Shown here in pieces: positions 7,878 to 16,208 of a stretch of DNA of 53,522 bases; within the stretch, counting starts at the first letter, position 1, and each line of letters starts with the position of its first letter. The notes beneath the pieces are model-generated. The model was not told where the DNA came from and searched no databases. It saw nothing but the letters and a program-made list of their open reading frames with translations. The stretch is from Eubacterium sp. GTDB taxonomy: Bacteria > Bacillota > Clostridia > Lachnospirales > Lachnospiraceae. A program made the position numbers and the translations under genes. The DNA lies in the NCBI GenBank assembly GCA_003486385.1, contig DNFT01000006.1:1-53522 (forward strand), given 5' to 3'.

Positions 7878-8006
7878 AATTCTGTCTTGGCATATATAGA
7901 TACATCAATCCCTATAGCCATACATATATTTCTAAAAATGAAAACAATCTTGTAGCATGGAACAACACATGTAGCATATACGTCACATTCATATCTCAAA
8001 TGAAAA
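7878..8006. other. AT-rich leader-like segment
   Basis: The first 36 bases (7878-7913) match 7344-7379 next to the main array at about 30 of 36 positions, in the same orientation relative to a repeat. Spacers would not usually diverge and persist in this way, whereas leader ends are conserved between arrays. TGTAGCAT occurs twice further on. It is best read as a CRISPR leader or the residue of one. Confidence 0.45.
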
Positions 8007-8062
8007 AGAAAAAGCCTCTATCTATGTGTCATTTTTAACAACACGCAGATAAAGGCTTTTCG
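8007..8062 (-). terminator. Terminator-like hairpin after cas6
   Basis: On the minus strand AAAGCCTTTATCTGCGTGT pairs imperfectly with ACACATAGATAGAGGCTTT and is followed by TTCTTTTTC. It lies 50 bases after the cas6 stop. Confidence 0.7.
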
Positions 8063-8111
8063 CATTTTCATATTCAATTTAATTATTTTGCAGATGTTCT
8101 GTCCTGATATT

Positions 8112-8849
8112 CTACAGCTTGTCCACCCGGACTGCACCCATTCCAAGGGTGGTCTTGATTCCTGCTCCGGAGTACGCGGCGTAGTGCAATAGCGCTCCGG
8201 CAAGCTCTGAGTGAAAACCTGACAGACGGTTATATATGACTATGCTGCCCTTGAATCCGGGGATTCTGTTCTTTTTAAGGCGATAGCACGCGTCCTTTAA
8301 GATGAAATGCTCAAATTCAAGACCGGCGGCAATGCTCTTTTCGCCTTCGCCGTCCTCATCCTCAATCGGACATTCATCAATACAGCCGTTCCACGAATTG
8401 ATAAGGCTGTGCACTATCGCAACGGGAGTCGGCAGGTTCACATATTGACCACGGCTCTTGAATGCGGTCGGAGTGTCGAAGGTGAGACTTATCCGTTTCC
8501 AATCTTTGCCCGCCAAGAGCAGCTCCTCAACGCTGTCAATTTTCGCAATCTTTTTGTCGACAATATCAAACACAGCACCTCCATCAAGACAACACTGCGT
8601 CATTTCGTCAAGAACAGGTGACAACTCACGGATTGCTGTGTCATTGAGCAGACTTACATTCCACAGAATCCCACCCTTACTATCTATTGTTAGATTCTGG
8701 CTCACCGGTGTGATATCGCACTGATGCACATACTCACCGAACTCCGGTGCGGCTTTCGACAGGAGCATGGCATACAGTCTGTATGCCAGCTCATTTGCCA
8801 CAATGATTTCGTCGGATATTGTCATCTTCATTGTGTACTTAACAATCAT
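8112..8849 (-). CDS. cas6: Cas6 pre-crRNA endoribonuclease
   Basis: Cas6 cuts the array transcript within each repeat to give crRNAs with a repeat-derived 5' handle. The 245-residue length fits. The C-terminus (about residues 228-240, GAGIKTTLGMGAV) is the glycine-rich loop that marks the second RAMP ferredoxin fold. A histidine in the N-terminal third (YVHQCDIT, about residue 42) is a candidate catalytic residue. An AAAGGAG site precedes the ATG, 15 bases after the sigma-like gene. It is the last intact gene of the cas operon. Confidence 0.85.
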   Translation of the reverse strand: MIVKYTMKMTISDEIIVANELAYRLYAMLLSKAAPEFGEYVHQCDITPVSQNLTIDSKGGILWNVSLLNDTAIRELSPVLDEMTQCCLDGGAVFDIVDKKIAKIDSVEELLLAGKDWKRISLTFDTPTAFKSRGQYVNLPTPVAIVHSLINSWNGCIDECPIEDEDGEGEKSIAAGLEFEHFILKDACYRLKKNRIPGFKGSIVIYNRLSGFHSELAGALLHYAAYSGAGIKTTLGMGAVRVDKL

Positions 8850-8864
8850 AATCCCACGGCTCCT

Positions 8865-9818
8865 TTAATTCAGCTTTTTGCTTTTCTGAAACTGACTTCT
8901 CAGCTCGTCCTTATATTGTTTTCTGAAATTGCTCCTGCTTGAGACAAGCACATCCTTGCCGTATACCCTTCTCAGATACGAAAGTGAAACTACCGGATTG
9001 TCACCCAGAGGGAGCTCTATCATCCTGCCTTTTTTCTTATCGCCGGGAGCGTCCAATATCTCATCATAGTTCTTTAAGCCTGTGTGTTTTATATCTTCAA
9101 CAGATTCACATGGTCTGCACATGTAGAAATTAAGATATTCACTGTTGAGTGCTCTCATCACATCCCTCTCATGGCGTATTTCCACATCCTGACACTGAGG
9201 ACTGGCAACATTCAGAATGTCCGTGATATTCTCAGTATAGAAGATTCTATACCACCTCCACCGCGGCGTCTCATGTGTCTTGATTTTTGACATGACATCA
9301 ACCGCAAGAGCAAACAGTTCATCCATAATATCACCGGTTCTATTGTATGATATCACATCCTCCTCATCCTTTTTATCAGCAAAAAGCTGTGACCACAGAA
9401 CCTCCTCTCCTTCATCATTCTCTATGTTGATATCGTATGACGTCTCATGTGACAGGTAACCTTTTTTATTACCATATATTTTCTTTTTATAATCGTTTTT
9501 TCTCTTAGCAGTTGTTACAGACAGAAGACGTGATAAACTTCCCTTGGCAGGGTCATAGCTTTTGAGACAATATACAATTGCTTCAAGATATATACTCTCT
9601 AAAATACATGTATCCTCACCATTTTTATCTTTCTTCTTATCAGGTATATTGTATCTGCACACTGCCAAGGTGAAAATATCATTCCATAGTCTTTTCTTGC
9701 GCGCCGAATCAGTCACCTCATCCAGGCTGTACCACTCCTCTGCCTTTTTATCCAGCTCCTTTTCAAGTTCTTTTAATTCCGGGGCGGAATATCCTTCCTT
9801 AAACTTTCGCTCGACCAT
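8865..9818 (-). CDS. CRISPR-associated protein with sigma-70 region 2-like segment
   Basis: This 317-residue protein contains, at about residues 87-113, SYDPAKGSL...KRKNDYKKK. That matches the core of sigma-70 region 2 (YDP-x-KG-x-F...DY-x-RK), the part that grips RNA polymerase and melts the -10 element. The last 40 residues (SLSYLRRVYG then SSRSNFRKQYKDEL) could be a degenerate helix-turn-helix like region 4. The start at 9818 has AGGAGG 6 bases upstream and leaves a 1-base gap to the CARF gene, so translation is coupled. Sigma factors are known CRISPR partners in type III-E (RpoE with Csx30) and in the CalpL/T/S system. A direct CARF partnership in a III-D-like locus is my inference. Confidence 0.6.
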   Translation of the reverse strand: MVERKFKEGYSAPELKELEKELDKKAEEWYSLDEVTDSARKKRLWNDIFTLAVCRYNIPDKKKDKNGEDTCILESIYLEAIVYCLKSYDPAKGSLSRLLSVTTAKRKNDYKKKIYGNKKGYLSHETSYDINIENDEGEEVLWSQLFADKKDEEDVISYNRTGDIMDELFALAVDVMSKIKTHETPRWRWYRIFYTENITDILNVASPQCQDVEIRHERDVMRALNSEYLNFYMCRPCESVEDIKHTGLKNYDEILDAPGDKKKGRMIELPLGDNPVVSLSYLRRVYGKDVLVSSRSNFRKQYKDELRSQFQKSKKLN

Positions 9819-9819
9819 A

Positions 9820-10458
9820 CTATTCCTCCTCATCTGATATTATAAGCTTTAAGAACTTCTCAGGATTCTCTATCTTCTTCTCGGCAAGCATTCTCACTAT
9901 CTCATCCATCTGGATAAGCGCCGTCACATCGTATATCTTAGCGCTCGGAGGGGTTGTTCCTCTGTTAATCTCACCGTATACAAGACAGCCTATGGAGGTG
10001 TTCTTCTTGATTCTGTACGCATACTGAACCGCCATCATCATCGCAATAGAGTTGATTTTTGTTCCGAAGGTAAGACATGCGTATATCTCATCATCCTCGG
10101 CAACGTACTCTATCATCTTTAAAAATGCCGCGATATGTTCATCGACTGTCTGACCTGATGGGATAATAATTTTTTCTACACCATCCGGGCAATTGATTCC
10201 CTTGTTTTTGCACACCTCATTCACCTGACTGCACAAAAGATTATAATTATCCTGTGCATACTCAGGATTGGATATCACCGCGTATACCTTGATAGTCTCG
10301 CCTTCCTCAGCATAGCCGTTTATAACCGGCACAATCGGATAGTTGGTATCCATATCCAGTTTAAGCAGCGAATTGCCGACAGGCTGGTAACGATAGGCAG
10401 CCAGACCTTCTTTACCGATAAATTTCTGAAGCGACACAAATGTAAAAAATTTTTTCAT
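9820..10458 (-). CDS. Second CARF-like protein (TM1812-related), CARF only
   Basis: This 212-residue protein resembles the TM1812/Csx1-type CARF fold. An N-terminal strand is followed by VYAVISNPEY. The later block IYACLTFGTKINSIAMMMA occupies the place of the usual D-x-T-H-G-x-R motif, then come YAYRIKKNTSIGCLVYG and AKIYDVTALIQ. CARF domains bind cyclic oligoadenylate made by Cas10. There is no HEPN, PD-(D/E)XK or helix-turn-helix domain, so it must act through a partner or as a ring nuclease. The next gene, 1 base away, is the sigma-like protein, so it may be a ligand-controlled switch for that protein. Confidence 0.65.
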   Translation of the reverse strand: MKKFFTFVSLQKFIGKEGLAAYRYQPVGNSLLKLDMDTNYPIVPVINGYAEEGETIKVYAVISNPEYAQDNYNLLCSQVNEVCKNKGINCPDGVEKIIIPSGQTVDEHIAAFLKMIEYVAEDDEIYACLTFGTKINSIAMMMAVQYAYRIKKNTSIGCLVYGEINRGTTPPSAKIYDVTALIQMDEIVRMLAEKKIENPEKFLKLIISDEEE

Positions 10459-10479
10459 AATTTCAATATCACCTTTCTG

Positions 10480-12453
10480 TTATTTTTTGCGTTCACGGTA
10501 TTCCTTTACCGTCTTAAATATTTTCTCTTTGCCCTTACCGTACTGTTCAGGCGGCATATATGATGTATCGATATAATTTGCTCCGAATATCCTATGCATG
10601 TACATAAAATCTTTTATCCTGTCCTCATCATCTATGCTCACAGTTCTTCCGGTCTTTATAATATCTGATACATATTTCTTATAGCGCTCAATGTAATCTA
10701 CTATTTTCCCTGTTGTGTCATTATACGGATTGTCTGTGAGTGTACTGCTTCCATACAGCTTGCCCGCGTCAAGCTCTGACAGACTGTCAATCTTCACCGA
10801 CACGCAGCCATATCCGAACGGCTTTCCCTTTCCAATCCCCTGATAACAGCCATTGTCAAGCTGCAGCGCCCACAGCAGGAGCCCTAACTCATCCTCGCTG
10901 AGGTTCGTGAATTTGACAGTGCCATGGAACACCGTCTCCTTCGGTAAAGGCTTTATTATGGTTGGAAGCTTCTCATTCTTCTGGTCTATCTCCGGAACCT
11001 TCTCCGCTCCGTACCAGTACTGCTTATAGCCTCTCAGTTCTATCTCATCATCAAAATAGTTCTCATTGTGTTCCCCATCTCTTTTCAGATAGATTGGATA
11101 ATAGCTTGCCCGCGGCTGTCCCGGGATAAGCGTTACTCCCGGCATTTCCTCAACCTTGCCATCAGCTTCGGCTCCTAAGAAGCTCAGCCTTGATTTGTAT
11201 GAAAAATCATCGCCTGTAAAACCGAACATTGAATATACATAATCGATGACCTCCTTATCGGAAGCATTAAGCTCCTTATGTATCGGCGGCAGTCCATCCT
11301 CAACGCTCTGCTTTCCCGGAATCCTCAGATACAGCGTCATTCCGATGTAGAAATGCCCTCTGTAGTTAAGATAAAATACAGGCTTACATTCACCCTCCTT
11401 AGGCAGCTCCCATAATGATGTATCACCGTCATCCCTGATGCCCTTCAGGGCATTCACCCTGAACTCATAATCAGCCCTGTAGCTTTCTATATCCTCCTTA
11501 GGAACCTTCCTTCCTCTCTCCTTACCCTTCGGAGTGAACACATAAAGACAATGCGGCTTTTCTTTACTGAGCGGTCTGCCGGTAGAAAACATAATTCCGC
11601 GTTTCATGTATGGTTTTTTCTGTGCCTCCTCATCGGTTATCTCGTCGACAAGTCCATACCTGACCGTATAGTATACATTCCTATATTCCGCATAAGGAAT
11701 GTCCGGGTTTCCTTTGTTCATCCTTATCAGGGCTGCATTTTTTCTTTTCAATCTGTAATATCCACTCTCAGAATCAGTGATATAGTATTCACCATTCTTA
11801 CATTCGATATATCCAGCCTTGACATCGCGCGGAACAGACACCTTACTGTTCCTGTCATATACTGTTCCAAGCATTTCCTTATATTTTTCAGCAACTGCTC
11901 TATCGCTTCGCGCCACATCCCTTAAGAAAAAGCGTTCATCCTCTATATCCTCGCCATCCCTTATAAGTCCATACCCAAGTATATGTACATTCTCCCTTAT
12001 AAGTCCTCTCACCGTTGAGCCGGGTATCTCGTAATTGCCTGCGATATTTTTATAGAAATGCTGTGTCTTTATACCTTCCTTCTGTCCGGCATGTGGTGCC
12101 TCCGTCTCCCCGCCGACAAACACAGGTGTCTTAGCCGTAAATGTATAATGAATCTCACCTGTCTTTAAATCCGTGGCAATACAGTTATGCTTCGGAAGTT
12201 CATCGACATCGCTGTATCGTTCTATCACGGTATCGGCAAACTCAATGAAATTATATGGAGCGTGCAATTCGTCCGCCTTATTATAGCCCTGAAAGCTCTT
12301 ATTTGAAAAACAACGTCCCGAACCGTCTCTTCTACGAACATTATCATTTTTATCATTTGCATTATGCTTAGCAAAGCCGCGGTTATCGGAATTGCGGTCA
12401 TATCTATTGTCATAACTATTGCCGCGGTTATTATTATCATTATACCATCCCAT
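10480..12453 (-). CDS. Cas7 with large insertion (TIGR03986-like RAMP)
   Basis: A 657-residue RAMP protein. Residues 1-45 are a low-complexity Asn/Asp/Arg-rich tail with repeated NRYDRNSDNRG-like units. A Cas7 core follows: FTAKTPVFVGG and IPGSTVRGLIRE near residues 105-155. A long insertion then separates these from the C-terminal glycine loop GIGKGKPFGYG near 545-555. In the III-Dv complex the Cas7-insertion subunit caps the backbone. A 2-base gap to csx19 and a GGTGGTG site support operon translation. The N-terminal tail is unusual and may bind RNA or other subunits. Confidence 0.8.
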   Translation of the reverse strand: MGWYNDNNNRGNSYDNRYDRNSDNRGFAKHNANDKNDNVRRRDGSGRCFSNKSFQGYNKADELHAPYNFIEFADTVIERYSDVDELPKHNCIATDLKTGEIHYTFTAKTPVFVGGETEAPHAGQKEGIKTQHFYKNIAGNYEIPGSTVRGLIRENVHILGYGLIRDGEDIEDERFFLRDVARSDRAVAEKYKEMLGTVYDRNSKVSVPRDVKAGYIECKNGEYYITDSESGYYRLKRKNAALIRMNKGNPDIPYAEYRNVYYTVRYGLVDEITDEEAQKKPYMKRGIMFSTGRPLSKEKPHCLYVFTPKGKERGRKVPKEDIESYRADYEFRVNALKGIRDDGDTSLWELPKEGECKPVFYLNYRGHFYIGMTLYLRIPGKQSVEDGLPPIHKELNASDKEVIDYVYSMFGFTGDDFSYKSRLSFLGAEADGKVEEMPGVTLIPGQPRASYYPIYLKRDGEHNENYFDDEIELRGYKQYWYGAEKVPEIDQKNEKLPTIIKPLPKETVFHGTVKFTNLSEDELGLLLWALQLDNGCYQGIGKGKPFGYGCVSVKIDSLSELDAGKLYGSSTLTDNPYNDTTGKIVDYIERYKKYVSDIIKTGRTVSIDDEDRIKDFMYMHRIFGANYIDTSYMPPEQYGKGKEKIFKTVKEYRERKK

Positions 12454-12455
12454 AT

Positions 12456-12821
12456 TTAAACACCACCTTCCATGCCCGACATTCTCAGGGTCCTTACATA
12501 GTATTGTCCGTCATCATCAGTCCCCAGTATATGTCTGACTACCAGCTTTCTTCTGTCACCGTCAATATCATATTTTCTCTCAAGATACTTTTCATCCGCT
12601 TCCTCATACAGCTTCACGGCTCTGAGCACTCCGTCCGCATTTATGAATCTTATCTCCTCTTTCCCATCAAAGAAATGTGCCTCCATCAGCTCTTTGTCCG
12701 GAACGAAGTCCTGCGGTGTCTTTCCCCTGTACACATCGCTCAGTCTGTATATAAACGCGTAAGGCTTGCCAAGCGCTTCCGCCAATGCCGTATCATTATT
12801 TTCATACTCTTTTACCATCAT
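12456..12821 (-). CDS. csx19: Csx19-like subunit of the type III-D complex
   Basis: This 121-residue acidic protein lies between two Cas7-type genes, where III-D loci carry csx19 (TIGR03984-like). Its sequence (YAFIYRLSDVYRG, then IRFINADGVLRAVKLYEE) has no catalytic motif that I recognise. In the III-Dv complex Csx19 is a structural subunit. The ATG at 12821 overlaps the upstream stop as TGATG, with GGAGG 4 bases before it. The in-frame ATG at 12818 has better spacing. The call depends largely on size and position. Confidence 0.6.
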   Translation of the reverse strand: MMVKEYENNDTALAEALGKPYAFIYRLSDVYRGKTPQDFVPDKELMEAHFFDGKEEIRFINADGVLRAVKLYEEADEKYLERKYDIDGDRRKLVVRHILGTDDDGQYYVRTLRMSGMEGGV

Positions 12822-14176
12822 CACACCTCCAACGAATCCATCCACTGTTTAAACATTCCGTCCTTATCGTCACAGCTTATATTGCGGTTCTCATCAAAAT
12901 ACATCGTTCCACTGCGTGTTCCATCAGATACCTCAACTGCCGCCACCTTCACATAGCCTCTGCCTATGGACTGACCGCCGCCAAGGTTATACAGTCCAAG
13001 CCCTAGGTCCCTCAGCGCATACAGCATCAAAAGATACATACGTTTTTTCTCTGCCGCGCTCTCATCGTCCGCATCCCCCGGCATGCTTATGCTTATCTGT
13101 GCTGCGGCGGATACCGGCTCCTCGTTTATAAGCGCCTTTTCTATGACACCGCCTGTAAATTTATTGATTCGGATTCTTGTACAGCACTTGGAGTTGACAT
13201 TCTCATTGTACCTTACCCTCACCTCATCGAATAATACCAGACCCTTTTTTCCGTCACCGGTCTCTGTTCCGAACATTTCGTCCGGCAGTCTGCCTATGTT
13301 CTCTATGGATTTATTCTTTTCAAGCCAGTCTGCAATTATCTGAACCCTGTTTCTTATAACACCCTTGATGGAGGTTCCGGGAATTATGACGTACCTGACC
13401 TTTTTCCCTGTCTTTTCGTCATACTCATCCTCGATAATGTTCTGCTGTACCACATTCTGCTGCGTGTCCGCCGTATATTTTTTCTCAAAATCAAATGTCG
13501 CAGCCTTGATGAGAAATTCGGGAATCTCGCATTTGATATTGAAATTTACCCCGCTGTGCGCCGAAGCTGTCGCAGCCTTGGCTAAATCAAGCTTCCTGCC
13601 GTTGTACTCATCCTTAAGCCATGCCCTGCGCTCACTCTCATCCTTCATATGGTAAACCTGCTTAAAGACCTCAAGCTTTACCCTGCCATACCCGGATGTC
13701 TTATATGCGCCAAGCCTTATAATTCCATTGTCCATCGCGGCAAGTATTTTCTCCACCGCCTCCGCGTCGCTGTCCATATCGCGCTCCGTTCCCAGATAGG
13801 TGATTGAAAACTTAAATATGCTGCCCGCGCCTATGTGCCTCACATCAAATTTCGCTCCCTTGAGTGCGCTTCCCGACTTACTGTCTATGCGCAGTCTTGT
13901 CCTGAACTGCACCGGTGAAGTATCCTCAAAGACACCTTCCGATATAATCAGCCGCCCCTCCTTTTCGTTGGAGCCGAACAAGCCTTCGCAGACTTTTGCG
14001 CAGTTCACACCGGCATAGGCTCTCATTGCACCGGCAAGTGAGCTTCCCTGAATAATGGCTCTCCCGTCCGAACCGACAAGAATCTCATCCGTCTGCGCGC
14101 CACTGTCACCGGTATGTAAAGGCGATACACATTTTGCTTCTATCTTATATATTATTGCATTGTCAAACAGTGCCAT
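12821..14176 (-). CDS. Double Cas7 fusion (Cas7-2x)
   Basis: This 451-residue protein contains two Csm3-like Cas7 units. The first has VSPLHTGD near residue 18, QGSSLAGAMR near 43 and GYKTSGYGRV-type glycines near 165. The second has PGTSIKGVIRN near 268 and GGGQSIGRGYV near 405. Cas7 subunits bind crRNA along its length and cut the target RNA every six bases. Conserved aspartates in the thumb loops would be the catalytic residues, but I cannot assign them with confidence. It starts 3 bases after the preceding gene, with GGAGGTG upstream. Confidence 0.82.
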   Translation of the reverse strand: MALFDNAIIYKIEAKCVSPLHTGDSGAQTDEILVGSDGRAIIQGSSLAGAMRAYAGVNCAKVCEGLFGSNEKEGRLIISEGVFEDTSPVQFRTRLRIDSKSGSALKGAKFDVRHIGAGSIFKFSITYLGTERDMDSDAEAVEKILAAMDNGIIRLGAYKTSGYGRVKLEVFKQVYHMKDESERRAWLKDEYNGRKLDLAKAATASAHSGVNFNIKCEIPEFLIKAATFDFEKKYTADTQQNVVQQNIIEDEYDEKTGKKVRYVIIPGTSIKGVIRNRVQIIADWLEKNKSIENIGRLPDEMFGTETGDGKKGLVLFDEVRVRYNENVNSKCCTRIRINKFTGGVIEKALINEEPVSAAAQISISMPGDADDESAAEKKRMYLLMLYALRDLGLGLYNLGGGQSIGRGYVKVAAVEVSDGTRSGTMYFDENRNISCDDKDGMFKQWMDSLEV

Positions 14177-14179
14177 ATC

Positions 14180-16207
14180 CTACACCTCCGTATCAATTTT
14201 TCTACTATAGTCGAACAGTTCACACAGCAGCTTAAGACGCTCCACATCATCGGCTTTCACAAGCTTGTCATCCTCACCGCCGTTAAGCACGTTCATACAG
14301 ATTTTTTCGATTCCGTAGTACTTCTGCTTATCCTGCTGCCTGTCATCAGCTTTCTTTAGGAATCTTTCAAGCTCCTCCCTGCACTTTTCGGATGTGAGAC
14401 CACTATTATTGATTCTTCCGATCATTCCCTCTAAGAGCGCCTGCAGTCCGCCTATCTGGCTGGCAGATAGTCCTGAGGAATGGGCAATAAGCTCTTTCTG
14501 TGCGGTATCCATTATCCAGACACAGCGGTTCCTTCTTATCTGTGCCCGGTCGACAGGCTTACTGCCATGTCCACCCTCCGGCACTTCTGTGGCGGTATAC
14601 TTTTCCTTGCCTGTTATGCTCTCAAAAATATCTTTTCTTATAAAAAGAATGTTGCCGAAGCCCTCAGCCCTTCTCGCACCGATTCCGCTCTGCTCCAGCT
14701 TGCGCAGATTGTGCACCGCCGGCACTTCATCCATGCTGAGCTTGAATATGCTTCCCATATCATACATTCTGACAAGTGGAAGACTGCAGCCCCATGTCAC
14801 ATTGTAACCTCCGTATTCAGACACCGATGTACTGCACAGCTCAATCTGCAGATTCTCAGGTGATCTAAGCTTCAGCATTTCACCTATTTTCTTACAGTCC
14901 AGACCGACCGGCTCCCCAGCCTCACTCATCATCGTGAAAGGTGACAATGCAAGCATATATATCGTGCTATCCGCCGTATCGCCCTCCCTGTATCCGTAGC
15001 AGTCCATCCATGCAGGCTGTTCACACTGCTCAACCGTCACGCTGCATCTTCCGTAGCCCTCGTACCTGTCAGCTCCTAACCATACCGTTCCGCCAAGCAC
15101 ACTCGCTATCTTCCGCGCAAGCTCATTGTCCTGAGTGCATATATAACCCTCAAATTCCTGTCCTGCTTCGATGTACTGGTTCTGGAACATCATTTTGTCC
15201 TCGTCCGTATTCCTGCCGGCTTTTTTGATTCGCGCAGCCTGTCCTATCTCCACAGTCGAATATGTAATTCTGCCATACTTTAACGTGACCGCATCGCCCA
15301 AGGAAGCTCTCTTGACCCCGGGTGACAGCTTACCTCCATTAGCCAGAACCGTCTGAAAGTCTGAACCATCCTTATTCTCATAAAATCCTTTTATCGGAGG
15401 AAGTGAAACTCCATCTAAATATAAAAGGGCATCAAAGAATCTTGTGTCATCCGACAGAAGCTGCGTCTTATGCTCCTCAAACCATTCCGGCTCAGCCTGT
15501 GAGAGCTTTCCCATGACCATTCCTCTTATCGCCGAACCCTTTATGTACCTGTCCGTGCAGTATGTATTCATAAAGGAGCGCTGTTTATTGGTCATTATCA
15601 GTGGGCTTTCAAGCTTTATACGGTAATATATCGTGTTAGTATCAAACTCAACACCACCTGACACAGCCGTCTCCTCCTCGTGCTCTATCCTGACACGCCC
15701 GAAACCTCTGTTTCTCAATGTACCTACCCACTTGATACCGTCAAGGGCTTCCTCTATAAATTCCACATCCGACTTGTGGCACTCTATTGTACCGGAAAAC
15801 ACATAACCTTCCTTCACGCACTCCGCAAGCCTGAGACTTCCGTCGCACGCAATGCCGTTGCCGCCGATGGCTGTGAAGGCTCTCTCCACAAAGCAGTCCT
15901 CCGGCATTGTTTTTCTGTCACCGATAACCGCCGCCGTAAAGTTAAGCCTGTGCTCATCCATTGCGCCGCCTCTGTCCTCAGTTCCGAACAGCGACATTAC
16001 CTTATCGCGTCCTAAGCCATTCCAGTCCGCTATATTCGCAGCACTCTCCCTCAAGAGCCCCTTCATCGTGGAGCCCTTAAGCATAGGATATCCTTCCCTG
16101 TCACGGAACACCGAAATATCCGTTCCTCCCGGCACACTGTAGCCTGAACCGAATATTGTGTCCGACAGTAGCCGCATATTGTACTTAATAGTCCTTCTCT
16201 CACTCAT
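14180..16207 (-). CDS. Cas7-Cas5-Cas11 fusion (Csx10-type RAMP)
   Basis: This 675-residue protein appears to combine three subunits. Residues 1-190 are a Cas7 unit (LKGSTMKGLLRE near 42, NRGFGRVRI near 165). Residues about 205-530 are a Cas5/Csx10-like unit (ESPLIMTN, IKGSAIRGMV, GADRYEGYGRC and GARRAEGFGN). Residues about 560-675 are charged and helical with no RAMP motif, as expected for Cas11. In III-Dv loci such a gene can also yield free Cas11 by internal translation. The start at 16207 lies 1 base after the cas10 stop with a GGAGGG site; the longer frame was rejected. Confidence 0.78.
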   Translation of the reverse strand: MSERRTIKYNMRLLSDTIFGSGYSVPGGTDISVFRDREGYPMLKGSTMKGLLRESAANIADWNGLGRDKVMSLFGTEDRGGAMDEHRLNFTAAVIGDRKTMPEDCFVERAFTAIGGNGIACDGSLRLAECVKEGYVFSGTIECHKSDVEFIEEALDGIKWVGTLRNRGFGRVRIEHEEETAVSGGVEFDTNTIYYRIKLESPLIMTNKQRSFMNTYCTDRYIKGSAIRGMVMGKLSQAEPEWFEEHKTQLLSDDTRFFDALLYLDGVSLPPIKGFYENKDGSDFQTVLANGGKLSPGVKRASLGDAVTLKYGRITYSTVEIGQAARIKKAGRNTDEDKMMFQNQYIEAGQEFEGYICTQDNELARKIASVLGGTVWLGADRYEGYGRCSVTVEQCEQPAWMDCYGYREGDTADSTIYMLALSPFTMMSEAGEPVGLDCKKIGEMLKLRSPENLQIELCSTSVSEYGGYNVTWGCSLPLVRMYDMGSIFKLSMDEVPAVHNLRKLEQSGIGARRAEGFGNILFIRKDIFESITGKEKYTATEVPEGGHGSKPVDRAQIRRNRCVWIMDTAQKELIAHSSGLSASQIGGLQALLEGMIGRINNSGLTSEKCREELERFLKKADDRQQDKQKYYGIEKICMNVLNGGEDDKLVKADDVERLKLLCELFDYSRKIDTEV

Positions 16208-16208
16208 C

